From: an uncultured Alistipes sp.
Lineage (GTDB): Bacteria; Bacteroidota; Bacteroidia; Bacteroidales; Rikenellaceae
Reading direction: 5' to 3'
DNA length: 64,000 nt
Assembly: GCF_910580175.1 (NCBI RefSeq)
Contig: NZ_CAJTXD010000003.1
Location: 186,001-250,000, forward strand
Shown: in pieces, positions 8,721 through 18,268 of the stretch
Position numbering within the stretch: position 1 is the stretch's first letter
Layout: each line of letters starts with the position of its first letter
Program-made: the position numbers and the translations under genes
Notes under the pieces: generated by a model
Told to the model about the DNA's origin: nothing
Database searches by the model: none
What the model saw: the letters and a program-made list of their open reading frames with translations, nothing else

Positions 8721-9623
8721 ATGTCCGGTTATCATACTCCCGTGTTGCTGGAAGAGTCTGTGGATCTGCTCGCTGTCGATCCGCAGGGCACCTACGTCGA
8801 CCTCACGTTCGGCGGGGGCGGCCATTCGCGGCGTATTCTCGCGGCGCTCGGCTGCGAGGGGCGGCTTTTCGCTTTCGATCAGGATCGAGACACGCAGGCC
8901 AATCGGCCCGACGATCCGCGCTTCGGCTTCGTCGAAAGCAATTTTCGGTTTTTGCGCGGGGCGCTGCGTTTGCGCGGCGTGACGCAGGTCGACGGCATCC
9001 TGGCCGACCTGGGCGTCTCCTCGCACCATTTCGACGACCTCGGGCGCGGTTTCTCGTTCCGCGGCGATGCACCGTTGGATATGCGCATGAACCAGCGGGG
9101 ACGGTTGACCGCCGCCTCGGTAGTCAATGATTATCCGCCCGAAGAGCTGACCCGCATATTCGGCGACTGGGGCGAGGTCGAGACGCCATGGAAGGTCGCC
9201 AACTGCATCGTTCGGGCACGCCAGGCGGAGCCGATCCGCACGACGGCCCGGCTGGTCGAGGCCGTGCAGCCCTGTACTCCCAAAAAAGATGGGGCCAAGT
9301 TCCTTACCAAGCTTTTCCAGGCGCTGCGCATCGAGGTAAACGGCGAAATGGAAGCCTTGAAGATGGCCTTGGAGCAGAGTCTCAAGGTGTTGAAGCCCGG
9401 CGGGCGGCTGGTTGTCATCTCCTACCATTCGCTCGAAGACCGGTTGGTCAAGAATTTTTTGCGCAGCGGCAATTTCGCCGGCGAGGTCGAGAAAGATTTT
9501 TTCGGCCGGGCCTGCGTGCCGTTCGACATCCTTACGCGCAAGGCCGTCGTTCCCTCCGACGGGGAGTTGGCGGACAATCCGCGGTCGCGGTCGGCCAAGT
9601 TGCGCGCCGCAGTCAAAAAGTGA
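8721..9623 (+). CDS. rsmH: RsmH, 16S rRNA m4C1402 methyltransferase
   Basis: 300 residues, normal for RsmH (MraW). It starts MSGYHTPVLLEESVDLL and carries the SAM-binding stretch VDLTFGGGGHS around residue 30. It also has the family block DGILADLGVSSHHFDD near residue 95 and VISYHSLEDRLVK near 235. It adds the N4-methyl group to C1402 of 16S rRNA in the decoding centre. It opens the division and cell-wall cluster here. The mraZ regulator gene usually found just upstream is missing, and the divergent acyltransferase genes occupy that place. Confidence 0.96.
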   Translation: MSGYHTPVLLEESVDLLAVDPQGTYVDLTFGGGGHSRRILAALGCEGRLFAFDQDRDTQANRPDDPRFGFVESNFRFLRGALRLRGVTQVDGILADLGVSSHHFDDLGRGFSFRGDAPLDMRMNQRGRLTAASVVNDYPPEELTRIFGDWGEVETPWKVANCIVRARQAEPIRTTARLVEAVQPCTPKKDGAKFLTKLFQALRIEVNGEMEALKMALEQSLKVLKPGGRLVVISYHSLEDRLVKNFLRSGNFAGEVEKDFFGRACVPFDILTRKAVVPSDGELADNPRSRSAKLRAAVKK

Positions 9624-9627
9624 AACC

Positions 9628-10146
9628 ATGTTGCGCGACCACGAATTCGACCCCGTTGCTCCCGAGGAGCAGGAACGCCGCCTTCAGGAGGAGGAGTTCG
9701 CCCGCCGCGTGCGCCGCGAGGTGCTGCGCATGGAGCGGGGCGACGCCGAGGAGGACATCCGTGCCGATTTGGAGCAGGAGGCCTTGGAACGCGTCGAGGC
9801 CGAGGAGAGCGCCCGGCGCGAGCAGCGGCGCAAGTCGAGTATGCTGTGGCAGTTCTTTTCAGGCTCGATTCTCGTGCGCGAGGGCGTATCGCGTTATTAT
9901 CCCTATATGTTGTGCGTCGCCGGCATGTTTTTTTTGAGCATCGCCGTGATGTTCACAGCCTTGCATCTCGATATGAAGTATTCGCGGCTTTCTCGCGAGG
10001 TGCAGATGCTGCGCGAGCGCTCCATCCGGCTGGAGGAGCAGCGTTTCAGCCGCACCACCCATTCGGCCGTCAGCGCGCGGTTGCGTGAACGCGGCATTCC
10101 GCTTTATGATCCCCCTGCTCCCGGCGAGCGCATCGAAACCCGTTAG
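9628..10146 (+). CDS. ftsL: FtsL-like cell division protein
   Basis: The ATG at 9628, 4 bp after rsmH, gives 172 residues; the open frame starts earlier but only by reading through rsmH. The first 75 residues are an acidic, arginine-rich cytoplasmic tail. One transmembrane helix follows (YYPYMLCVAGMFFLSIAVMF region, around residues 90-115). A short periplasmic coiled coil with leucine-type heptads comes after that. Position between rsmH and the FtsI gene plus this topology define Bacteroidota FtsL, which bridges the FtsQB and FtsWI septal complexes. The cytoplasmic tail is long compared with the E. coli protein. Confidence 0.82.
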   Translation: MLRDHEFDPVAPEEQERRLQEEEFARRVRREVLRMERGDAEEDIRADLEQEALERVEAEESARREQRRKSSMLWQFFSGSILVREGVSRYYPYMLCVAGMFFLSIAVMFTALHLDMKYSRLSREVQMLRERSIRLEEQRFSRTTHSAVSARLRERGIPLYDPPAPGERIETR

Positions 10147-10148
10147 GC

Positions 10149-12410
10149 ATGAAAGAGGAACGTTCGAAGATCAAAAGCGATATCCTGCTGCGTGTGAGAC
10201 TCTTGTATGTGGTCTTCATCGCCGCCGGCGCCCTTGTGTTCGGACGGCTCGTCTGGGTGCAGCTTTTCAGCCGCGAGGTCTCGTTCAATGCCGAGCGGCT
10301 GGCCGGGCGCATCTTTACCGAGGAGATCATTCCCGCGCAGCGGGGCAGCATCCTCGCCCGCAACGGCGATCCGCTGGCCGCCTCGATCTTCCGTTATCGC
10401 GTCGCTTTCGACTTCGCGTCGCCCGGGTTGGATTCGCTCCGCACGTTCCGCGAGCAGAGCGATTCGCTCGCCAAGCTGCTGGCTGCCTTTTTCAAGGATA
10501 AGTCCGTCGCTGAATACCGGCGCCTCTTTCGCGAGGAGCATGCGCGGCGTTATCGGCTCGTGCGGCCGCGCGACACGACTTACCTGCGCTCCGAGGGGTG
10601 GCTCGACCGATTGGGCGACCGCCTGCGGGGCGAGGAGTTCATCACGCGCACCATCTACGACACGATCCGCGACCATACGCCCGTCGAGATTTTCCCGCGC
10701 GACGTCGATTTTTCCGAGTGGGAGGTGTTGAGGCGTTATCCTTTGTTGAATTGGAACATGGGCATGGTCTACCGACTCATCGAGAACGATGAGCGTATCT
10801 ATCCCCAGGGCGAGCTGGCGCGCCGCACCATCGGCAAGCAGGGCGGGCAGGGCAACTACGGCATCGAGGATGCCTACCGCGAGGAGTTGTCCGGACGCGA
10901 CGGCAAGGCCGTGCGGCAGCGTATCGCGCGCGGCTTCCATGGACGCGTCGCCGGTGCCGGACATCAGGAGCCGGAAGACGGCCTGCATGTGGTGACGACC
11001 CTCGACCTCGATTTGCAGGAGGTCGCCGACAAGGCTTTGCGGCAGCAGCTCGTGGCGCAGAACGCCAATTGGGGCACCGCCATCGTCATGGAGACCCGTA
11101 CGGGCGAAATCCTCGCCTTGGCTAATTTGGGCCGTACTTCTTCGGGAACTTATGCCGAGCGCGAGAACTATGCCTTGGGTCGCAGCATGGAGCCGGGGTC
11201 TACGTTCAAGCTGGCTACGATGTTGTTGTTGTTGGACGACGCCGGCATGTCGCCCGCCACGGTCTACGACACCAACGACGGCGATCCCGTGACTATCGGC
11301 CCGGCCGAGAACATCCGCGATTCGCATCGCGGCGGGCAGCGCATGGATTTCCGGCAGGCCGTTGCCGCTTCGTCCAACGTCTATTTCGCCCGCGCCGTCT
11401 GGGAGCGTTATGGCATCACGGGTAAGAAGATGCGTTATAGCGATTATCTTCACGATAAGTTGGGTCTCGGCCAGACCGTCGGTCTGGAGCGTCTCGGCGA
11501 GCGTTCGCCCTCGATCACCACCGACTGGAAGGTCGACGACCCCGGGGTCATGCTCGTCAAGATGTCGTACGGTTATCGCGTGTTGATGGCCCCCATTCAG
11601 ACCATTGCGTTCTACAATGCCATCGCCAACGGCGGGAAGATGATTTCGCCCTTGTTGGTCAAGGAGCTGCGGCGCGGCACGCGGGTCGTCGAGCGGTTCG
11701 AGGCGCAGACGCTCCGCAAGTCCGTTTGTTCGCCTGCCGCCTTGCAGGAGGTTCGGCGCAGTTTGGAGGCGGTCTGCACCGAGGGTACGGCGCGCGACTT
11801 CTTCCGCGACACTTCCCGCGTGAAGGTGGCAGCCAAGACCGGCACGGCGCAGGTTACCGATGCGCGGCGGCGCGAAGGGCGTTATTATCTGGGATCGATG
11901 GTCGCGTTCTTTCCTTCCGACGATCCGCAGTTCACGGTTTTGACCGCCATCGAGACCAAAGCCCAGCCCGGCAAGGCTTTCTATGGCGGCCCGCTGGCCG
12001 GGCCGGTCGTCAAGCGGCTGGTCGACTACACGTTCAACCGCTACGGTTTGCGAAGCGCGCAGCCGGCGGATGCCGGGCCGGTGCGCCATCCTTGCCGGAT
12101 CAAGGGCGGCGACATCGCCCAGATGCGCCGCGTCGCGGATCGGTTTTCTCCCGGGGTCGCCGCCGACCGTCGGACCGGTTGGGGTAGGGCGCATGTCGAC
12201 TCTGCGGACAACGTCGTAATCCGGAGTTTCGGCGAGGAGCGCAAGACCGTGCCCGACGTGCGCGGCATGGGGTTGAAGGATGCGTTGTTCCTGTTGGAAA
12301 ATTATGGTTTGCGCGTACGTTTTTCGGGCACCGGAGCCGTCGTGTCGCAGAGTGTTGCGCCCGGTATTCCGTTGCGGAGCGGAACGACGATTGAAATAAA
12401 ATTGGAATAA
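10149..12410 (+). CDS. ftsI: FtsI, septal class B penicillin-binding protein with PASTA domain
   Basis: 753 residues. One N-terminal transmembrane helix (about 15-38) is followed by the PBP dimerisation domain and a transpeptidase domain. The acyl-enzyme serine is Ser351 in STFK, the second motif is SSN (408-410), and the third is KTG at 563-565. All are intact. It cross-links peptidoglycan at the septum together with FtsW. The last 60 residues form a PASTA-like domain starting VPDVRGMGLKDAL, seen in Bacteroidota and Gram-positive PBPs but not in E. coli FtsI. The start is 2 bp after ftsL, and the murE gene follows after 16 bp. Confidence 0.95.
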   Translation: MKEERSKIKSDILLRVRLLYVVFIAAGALVFGRLVWVQLFSREVSFNAERLAGRIFTEEIIPAQRGSILARNGDPLAASIFRYRVAFDFASPGLDSLRTFREQSDSLAKLLAAFFKDKSVAEYRRLFREEHARRYRLVRPRDTTYLRSEGWLDRLGDRLRGEEFITRTIYDTIRDHTPVEIFPRDVDFSEWEVLRRYPLLNWNMGMVYRLIENDERIYPQGELARRTIGKQGGQGNYGIEDAYREELSGRDGKAVRQRIARGFHGRVAGAGHQEPEDGLHVVTTLDLDLQEVADKALRQQLVAQNANWGTAIVMETRTGEILALANLGRTSSGTYAERENYALGRSMEPGSTFKLATMLLLLDDAGMSPATVYDTNDGDPVTIGPAENIRDSHRGGQRMDFRQAVAASSNVYFARAVWERYGITGKKMRYSDYLHDKLGLGQTVGLERLGERSPSITTDWKVDDPGVMLVKMSYGYRVLMAPIQTIAFYNAIANGGKMISPLLVKELRRGTRVVERFEAQTLRKSVCSPAALQEVRRSLEAVCTEGTARDFFRDTSRVKVAAKTGTAQVTDARRREGRYYLGSMVAFFPSDDPQFTVLTAIETKAQPGKAFYGGPLAGPVVKRLVDYTFNRYGLRSAQPADAGPVRHPCRIKGGDIAQMRRVADRFSPGVAADRRTGWGRAHVDSADNVVIRSFGEERKTVPDVRGMGLKDALFLLENYGLRVRFSGTGAVVSQSVAPGIPLRSGTTIEIKLE

Positions 12411-12426
12411 ATATAGCCGAGAGCAT

Positions 12427-13881
12427 ATGAAATTTCTTTCCGAGTTGATCGAGAATACGCCCGTGCGCGAATTGCTGGGCGATGCCGGGGTGCGGATCGA
12501 GGCGTTGATCTACGATTCGCGGGCCGTCGTGCCGGGAGCCTGCTTCTTCGCTGTGGCCGGCACGCGGTGCGACGGCCATGACTTCATCCCTGCGGCCATC
12601 GAAAAGGGCGCTGCGGCCATCGTGTGCAGCCGTCGGCCCGAGACTCTCGCCGCGGGGATCGTCTGCGTCGTTGTCGATGATCCCGCCGGTGCCATGGCTG
12701 ACATGGCGGCCGCGTTTTACGACCATCCCAGCCGCAGCCTCAAGCTGGTCGGCGTCACGGGCACCAACGGCAAGACCACGACCGCCACGTTGCTCTACGA
12801 TCTGGTGCGGGCCTTGGGACACAAGGCCGGATTGATCTCCACGGTGGTCTACAAGATCGATGAACGCACCGTCGAGTCGACCCACACCACGCCCGATCCC
12901 GTGCGGCTCAACGCTATGATGCGCGAGATGGCCGACGCCGGGTGCGAATATTGTTTCATGGAGTGTTCGTCCCATGCCATCGTGCAGGAGCGCATCCGGG
13001 GCCTGCACTTCGCCGGGGGCCTGTTCTCCAATATCACTCACGACCACCTCGACTACCACAAGACTTTCGCCGCCTACATCAAGGCCAAGCAGTCGTTTTT
13101 CGACGCGTTGCCGGCCGATGCCTTTGCGCTGACCAACGTCGACGACCGCAACGGACGCATCATGGTGCAGAATTCCGCTGCCAAGGTCTATGCTTATTCG
13201 CTGCGGTCGATGGCCGATTTCCAGTGCAAGATCGTCGAGCAGCACCTCGACGGCATGCTGCTGCGCATCGACGGCTGCGAGGTGTGGGTGGCCCTGCCCG
13301 GGCGGTTCAACGCCTACAACCTGCTGTCGGTCTATGGTGCTGCGCGGCTGCTGGGCTTCGGACGCGACGAAGTGCTGCGCGTGTTGAGCGCTTTGCGGCC
13401 CGTGGCCGGACGTTTCGAGATCGTGCGCGCGGAGAACGGCACCACGGCCGTGGTGGACTACGCCCATACGCCCGATGCGCTTGAAAACGTGATCCGCACC
13501 ATCGAGGAGATCCGCACGCCGGGGCAACAGCTGCTGGTCGTGTGCGGCTGCGGCGGCGACCGCGACCGTACCAAGCGGCCCGAAATGGCGGCCATAGCCG
13601 TGAAATATGCCTCGACGGCGATCTTCACGTCGGACAATCCGCGGCATGAGTCGCCCGAAGCCATCCTCGACGAGATGGTGGCCGGTCTCGACCCCGCGGT
13701 GCGCTACCTGCGCATCGCCGACCGTGCCGAAGCCATCCGCACGGCCGTGATGCTGTCCCGTCCGGGCGATATCCTGCTTGTAGCCGGCAAAGGGCACGAG
13801 GACTACCAGATCGTGGGCGACGAAAAACGGCATTTCGACGACCGCGAGCAGGTAAGAAAAGCATTCGAAACGTTGGGGTAA
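12427..13881 (+). CDS. murE: MurE, UDP-MurNAc-tripeptide synthetase (meso-diaminopimelate type)
   Basis: 484 residues with the three Mur-ligase domains. The ATP-binding loop GVTGTNGKTTTAT is near residue 111. The middle domain has SNITHDHLDYH. The C-terminal domain holds the amino-acid-selecting motif DNPR (in TSDNPRHES), which in MurE indicates addition of meso-diaminopimelate rather than lysine. It acts in the cytoplasm on UDP-MurNAc-L-Ala-D-Glu. The gene is separated from mraY by about 300 bp of unusual repeated DNA. Confidence 0.96.
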   Translation: MKFLSELIENTPVRELLGDAGVRIEALIYDSRAVVPGACFFAVAGTRCDGHDFIPAAIEKGAAAIVCSRRPETLAAGIVCVVVDDPAGAMADMAAAFYDHPSRSLKLVGVTGTNGKTTTATLLYDLVRALGHKAGLISTVVYKIDERTVESTHTTPDPVRLNAMMREMADAGCEYCFMECSSHAIVQERIRGLHFAGGLFSNITHDHLDYHKTFAAYIKAKQSFFDALPADAFALTNVDDRNGRIMVQNSAAKVYAYSLRSMADFQCKIVEQHLDGMLLRIDGCEVWVALPGRFNAYNLLSVYGAARLLGFGRDEVLRVLSALRPVAGRFEIVRAENGTTAVVDYAHTPDALENVIRTIEEIRTPGQQLLVVCGCGGDRDRTKRPEMAAIAVKYASTAIFTSDNPRHESPEAILDEMVAGLDPAVRYLRIADRAEAIRTAVMLSRPGDILLVAGKGHEDYQIVGDEKRHFDDREQVRKAFETLG

Positions 13882-13929
13882 AAAGGGTAAGAAGTTTTGG
13901 GGCCGGTCGGAGTCTTCAGCGTGCTAACG

Positions 13930-14127
13930 GCTTCGCGCTTTGAGAGGGGGCGGAGTTTCTGGGAAGGGTCGTATTCTTGGAGACGGTCGGAGCTTTCGGA
14001 GGGGCCGGGTTTTCGTGACGGCTCCGCACTTCGGAGGGGCCGGAGTTTCCGGGGAGGTTTCACGCTCTGGAGCGGCCGGAACATTCAGAGCGGCCAAAAT
14101 TTTCGGGTCGGCTGCATGCTTCGGGAA
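13930..14127 (+). repeat. Degenerate 18-bp tandem repeat (11 units) between murE and mraY
   Basis: Eleven back-to-back units, each exactly 18 bp, fill most of the murE-mraY gap. The approximate consensus is GGCCGGAGTTTTCGGAGG; the best units include those at 13948, 14038 and 14074. Since 18 is a multiple of three, the frame from TTG 13897 to 14163 stays open and would encode hexapeptides such as [18 protein letters not shown] and GQNFRV. The opposite strand is also open. I see no start-site or family evidence for a protein, so I call it a minisatellite-like DNA repeat. Copies are diverged, so it is either old or under weak constraint on pattern rather than exact sequence. Confidence 0.75.
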
Positions 14128-14180
14128 CGGAGATACGCTGTCGCAATTGTATTGAATTTTTAATAAATAGTTGTTCCATA

Positions 14181-15425
14181 ATGTTTTATCATCTTTTTCG
14201 TATTCTCAGCCAGTCTTACAGCATTCCCGGTGCGGGTATGTTCCAGTACATTTCGTTCCGTGCCGCGGCGGCCATCATCGTGTCGTTGTTGATCGCCGTG
14301 ATCTTCGGCCGGTCGATCATCGACTTCCTGCGCCGCCAGCAGATCGGCGAGGATATTCGTGACCTGGGTCTCGAAGGGCAGCTCCAGAAGCGCGGTACTC
14401 CTACGATGGGCGGTGTCATCATCCTGCTGGCGATTCTCATACCTACGTTGTTGTTCGGACGTCTGGACAACGTTTATGTGCAGTTGATGATCGTTTCGAC
14501 CCTCTGGTTGGGCTTCATCGGCGGGCTGGACGACTATATCAAAGTGTTCCGCCATCGCAAGGAGGGTCTCAAGGGGCGGTTCAAGGTCGTCGGGCAGGTC
14601 GGCTTGGGCATCATCGTCGGCACCACCATGTGGCTTTCGCCCGAGATCGTCGTGCGCGAGAAGGTCACGCAGCCCGTCGAGACGCTCTTCGTCAATGCCG
14701 ACGGGTCGGTCGAGCAGCAGTTCCGGCAGCGCGTGCTGCTCAGCTCCGAGAGCACCAAGACGACCAAGACCACGATCCCTTTCATCAAGGACAACGAGTT
14801 CGACTACGGATGGATGACCGGCGGCCACGACGTCGCCGCCTGGCTGCTCTACGTGCTGGTGGCGATCTTCGTCGTCACGGCCGTGTCGAACGGCGCCAAC
14901 CTTACCGACGGACTCGACGGCTTGGCTACGGGGGTCTCGGTGCCGATCGTCGTGGTGCTGGGCATGCTGGCCTACCTCTCCGGACACATCGTCTACGCCG
15001 ACTACCTCAACATCATGTACATCCCCCAGAGCGGCGAGCTGGTGGTCTTCGCCGCCGCGATGATCGGGGCGCTGGTGGGTTTTCTGTGGTACAATTCATT
15101 CCCCGCGCAGATCTTCATGGGCGACACCGGGTCGCTCTCGATCGGCGGCATCATCGCCGTCTTCGCCCTCTGCATCCGCAAGGAGCTGCTGTTGCCTGTC
15201 CTGTGCGGCGTCTTCCTGGTGGAGAGCTGCTCGGTCATGTTGCAGGTTGCCTATTTCAAATACACCAAGCGTAAATATGGCGAGGGGCGCCGCATTCTGC
15301 TTATGTCGCCCGTGCACCACCACTACCAGAAGAAAGGCCAGTTCGAGACCAAGATCGTCATCCGCTTCTGGATCATTTCGCTGCTCCTGGCCGCCATCAC
15401 GCTGGTAACATTGAAGATAAGATAG
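14181..15425 (+). CDS. mraY: MraY, phospho-MurNAc-pentapeptide translocase
   Basis: 414 residues, longer than the 360 of E. coli because of the extra loop around residues 155-205 usual in Bacteroidota. Diagnostic blocks are [10 protein letters not shown] near residue 71, [12 protein letters not shown] near 240, and the HHHYQKKG motif near 380. About ten membrane spans are visible. It moves phospho-MurNAc-pentapeptide onto undecaprenyl phosphate to make lipid I. The start ATG follows an AT-rich stretch after the 18-bp repeat, and a private promoter may lie there. Confidence 0.95.
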   Translation: MFYHLFRILSQSYSIPGAGMFQYISFRAAAAIIVSLLIAVIFGRSIIDFLRRQQIGEDIRDLGLEGQLQKRGTPTMGGVIILLAILIPTLLFGRLDNVYVQLMIVSTLWLGFIGGLDDYIKVFRHRKEGLKGRFKVVGQVGLGIIVGTTMWLSPEIVVREKVTQPVETLFVNADGSVEQQFRQRVLLSSESTKTTKTTIPFIKDNEFDYGWMTGGHDVAAWLLYVLVAIFVVTAVSNGANLTDGLDGLATGVSVPIVVVLGMLAYLSGHIVYADYLNIMYIPQSGELVVFAAAMIGALVGFLWYNSFPAQIFMGDTGSLSIGGIIAVFALCIRKELLLPVLCGVFLVESCSVMLQVAYFKYTKRKYGEGRRILLMSPVHHHYQKKGQFETKIVIRFWIISLLLAAITLVTLKIR

Positions 15426-15584
15426 AGGAAACCGAAGAAACAGTCGTCCGCATTCGCAGCGGGCCGCAGCTTCCGGGGAGGCCCGCCCTGCGGGTCAGCA
15501 AACTCTTTTCGAAACCCGGTTCTTTGCCGGGCGTGCTTCGCAGGCTCCGGCCCGCAAACGAACAGAAATAAGATTCGACGCATT
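15426..15584. other. Intergenic segment mraY-murD, no gene seen
   Basis: A 159-bp gap, unusually long for neighbouring cell-wall genes. It is GC-rich with runs such as GCAGCGGGCCGCAGCTTCC and CCCGGTTCTTTGCCGGGCG that recall the murE-mraY repeat composition but have no clear 18-bp register. I see no promoter or terminator I would defend. Confidence 0.4.
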
Positions 15585-16931
15585 ATGAAAAACATTGTCG
15601 TATTAGGCGGCGGCATCAGCGGTTACGGTTCCGCAATCCTCGCCAAGAAGAAGGGGTTCGGAGTCTTTCTTTCCGACAGCGGCCGCATCGCCGCGCGTTA
15701 TCGGGAGAAGCTCGACGAGTGGCAGGTGCCCTACGAGGAGGGCGGACACAGCGAGGAGCGCATCCTCGCCGCCACGGAGGTGGTCAAGTCGCCCGGCATC
15801 CCCGACACGGCGCCCATCGTGCGGAAGATTCGCGAGGCCGGCATTCCGGTCGTCTCCGAGATGGAGTTCGCCGGGCGTTATATGGGCAAGGCCCGATGTA
15901 TCTGCATTACCGGTTCGAATGGCAAGACGACCACTACGTCGCTCATCTACAAGATCATGCGCGACGCGGGGCTGAACGTCGCCTTGGGCGGCAACATCGG
16001 CGAGAGCTTCGCCTACTCGGTCGCTACGGGCGACTACGACTGGTATGTTCTGGAGTTGAGTTCGTTCCAACTCGACGGCATGTACCGCTTCCGCGCCCAC
16101 ATCGGGGTGTTGATGAACATCACGCCAGACCACCTCGATCGCTACGACCATTGTTTCCAGAACTACATCGACTCGAAGATGCGCATCACGCAGAATCAGA
16201 CTTCGCGCGACTGGTTCGTCTTCTCGGGCGATGACGAGACGATCTGGCAGCAGCTGCCTAAGTACGATCTGCGGATGCGGCAGCTGCCTTTCGCGGCGCG
16301 CAATGCGGTGGCGAGCGGTGCCGGCGATGCTTTTCTGTGCGACGGCAAATTTACCGCCACGGCCGGCAAGGCTTCGGTTGAAATAGACATGGCCAAAATG
16401 CGCATTGCCGGGCTTCACAATGCCTACAACGCTATGGCGGCGGCTTTGGCAACCCTTGCGGCAGGCGTCGCTCCGGCCAAGATCCGCCGATCGCTTTACG
16501 ACTTCGCACCCGTCGAGCACCGGCTCGAACCCGTCGCCGAGAAGCAGGGCGTGCTGTGGATCAACGATTCGAAAGCGACCAACGTCGATTCGGTGTGGTA
16601 CGCCTTGGAGAGCATGACGCGTCCGCTGGTCTGGATCGCCGGCGGCACGGACAAGGGCAATGACTACGGCCCGCTCAAAGAGTTCGCGCGGCAGAAAGTG
16701 CATACGTTGGTCTGCATGGGGCTGGACAATGCCAAGCTCGTGCGCGAGTTCACGGGCGTGGTGCCCGATGTGGTCTCCGTCGATTCGTTCGAGGCGGCCA
16801 TGACTGCCGCCAAGGCCGCTGCACGCCCAGGCGATGCGGTGCTGCTGTCGCCTGCCTGCGCGTCGTTCGACTTGTTCAAGAACTACGAGCACCGCGGCGA
16901 AATGTTCAAGCAATGGGTAAAGGAGAAGTAG
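15585..16931 (+). CDS. murD: MurD, UDP-MurNAc-L-Ala-D-Glu ligase
   Basis: 448 residues with the Mur-ligase plan: an N-terminal Rossmann-like domain (VVLGGGISGYG), the ATP loop ITGSNGKTTT near residue 105, and a middle-domain block MNITPDHLDRY near 178. The C-terminal domain has WINDSKATNVDS, the MurD-specific segment containing the carbamylated-lysine region and substrate contacts. It joins D-glutamate to UDP-MurNAc-L-Ala in the cytoplasm. The ftsW gene follows after about 80 bp. Confidence 0.96.
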   Translation: MKNIVVLGGGISGYGSAILAKKKGFGVFLSDSGRIAARYREKLDEWQVPYEEGGHSEERILAATEVVKSPGIPDTAPIVRKIREAGIPVVSEMEFAGRYMGKARCICITGSNGKTTTTSLIYKIMRDAGLNVALGGNIGESFAYSVATGDYDWYVLELSSFQLDGMYRFRAHIGVLMNITPDHLDRYDHCFQNYIDSKMRITQNQTSRDWFVFSGDDETIWQQLPKYDLRMRQLPFAARNAVASGAGDAFLCDGKFTATAGKASVEIDMAKMRIAGLHNAYNAMAAALATLAAGVAPAKIRRSLYDFAPVEHRLEPVAEKQGVLWINDSKATNVDSVWYALESMTRPLVWIAGGTDKGNDYGPLKEFARQKVHTLVCMGLDNAKLVREFTGVVPDVVSVDSFEAAMTAAKAAARPGDAVLLSPACASFDLFKNYEHRGEMFKQWVKEK

Positions 16932-17009
16932 AAAATCTTTTCGTAAAGCCGACCGATGTTTTGCAGAGGCGGTCGGATAGTTTGCAAATGATTCGAATCG
17001 TTGAGTTTT

Positions 17010-18266
17010 ATGGCAGCTATTGATCCCGATAAAGCCGAAGGGCGGAAGTTCCGGTTGTTTACCGGGGATCGCGTGCTGTGGATCATCGTGGCCACCCTGG
17101 CGGTCATTTCGGTGCTGGTCGTCTATTCGTCTACGGCCAAGATGGCCTACGATGCCCATACGGCCCGCACGACGGCCCATTTTCTGCGGCAGCAATTGTT
17201 CATTCTGGCGGTCAGCATGGTCGTCATGCTTACCGTGCAAAAGATCGATTGCCGGATCTACAATTACTTTGCGCGGCCCGTCTATTTCCTCTCTGTGCTG
17301 GCGACCGTCGCCGTCTATTTCGTCGGGTCGACCGTCAACGGCGCCGCCCGCTGGATACCGGTCGGCGGGTTCCAGTTCCAGCCCTCCGAGGCGCTGAAGG
17401 TCGCTACGGTGCTTTTCCTGGCCCAGCAGCTGGCCGGGCGGCAGTCGAAGATCGACAAGCTCCGCATCCTGCCTTCGTGGCGTTTCTGGACGTGGGGGCA
17501 GCCCGCGCAGCGGCGCATCTGGCGCGAGGGTGCGCGGCCGATCCTCATGCCGATGGTCGTCTCGTGCGCAGTGATTTTCCCGGCCCATTTTTCGTCGGCG
17601 ATGCTGGTGTTTTTGGCCTCGTGGGTCATGATGTTGATCGGGCGCGTGCGCTTCGGCGAGTTGATGAAACTCTTGCTCGCGGCGCTTGCCGCCGTGATGT
17701 TGGTCATGACCTTGAATCTGGGGCGCAGCCAGACCGCCGAGGGGCGCGTCTCCACCTGGATGAACTATTGGACGCAGCCCCAGACCGAGAAGCCCATCGA
17801 GCATCTTACCGACTCGGAGCGTTCGATGATCGCCATCCACAATGGCGGCATCCTGGGCCAGGGCGCCGGGCAGAGCGCCATGCGTGTGGAGATGATCCAC
17901 CCCGAGAGCGACTACGCCTTTGCGTTTTTCGTCGAGGAGTACGGGTTGTTGCTGGCCGTGGTGCTGCTGATGCTCTATCTGTGGATTTTCTTCCGGGCGA
18001 TCGAGATTTTCCGGCGTTGCGGCACGGCTTTTCCGGGGTTGCTGGTGCTGGGACTGGCCTTGCAGATCACTTGTCAGGCGTTGCTGCATATCATGGTCAC
18101 GGTCAACCTCATTCCCGAAACGGGGCAGACGCTGCCGCTGATTTCGCGCGGCGGTTCGGCCGTGCTCTTCACGGCCATTGCTTTGGGCATGATCCTCAGC
18201 GTCAGCCGCCAGAACGACGAGAAGTCGCACGATAAGCCCAAGGGCGAAACGATTTACGAGAAATAA
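17010..18266 (+). CDS. ftsW: FtsW/RodA-family lipid II polymerase (FtsW)
   Basis: From the ATG at 17010 the protein has 418 residues; a TTG at 17001 is a less likely start. It is a SEDS protein with about ten membrane spans. HPESDYAFAFFVEEYG around residue 300 and the terminal LISRGGSAVLFTAIALG block are family signatures. FtsW polymerises glycan strands at the septum with FtsI. Position after murD supports FtsW over RodA. It is the last gene of the cluster here: no murG, murC, ftsQ, ftsA or ftsZ follows. Confidence 0.92.
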   Translation: MAAIDPDKAEGRKFRLFTGDRVLWIIVATLAVISVLVVYSSTAKMAYDAHTARTTAHFLRQQLFILAVSMVVMLTVQKIDCRIYNYFARPVYFLSVLATVAVYFVGSTVNGAARWIPVGGFQFQPSEALKVATVLFLAQQLAGRQSKIDKLRILPSWRFWTWGQPAQRRIWREGARPILMPMVVSCAVIFPAHFSSAMLVFLASWVMMLIGRVRFGELMKLLLAALAAVMLVMTLNLGRSQTAEGRVSTWMNYWTQPQTEKPIEHLTDSERSMIAIHNGGILGQGAGQSAMRVEMIHPESDYAFAFFVEEYGLLLAVVLLMLYLWIFFRAIEIFRRCGTAFPGLLVLGLALQITCQALLHIMVTVNLIPETGQTLPLISRGGSAVLFTAIALGMILSVSRQNDEKSHDKPKGETIYEK

Positions 18267-18268
18267 AG

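Noticed and set aside
13897..14163. 88-residue open frame with hexapeptide repeats between murE and mraY
   Set aside because: It follows from an 18-bp repeat whose period keeps frames open on both strands; start codon is TTG and there is no family match. Reported as a DNA repeat instead.
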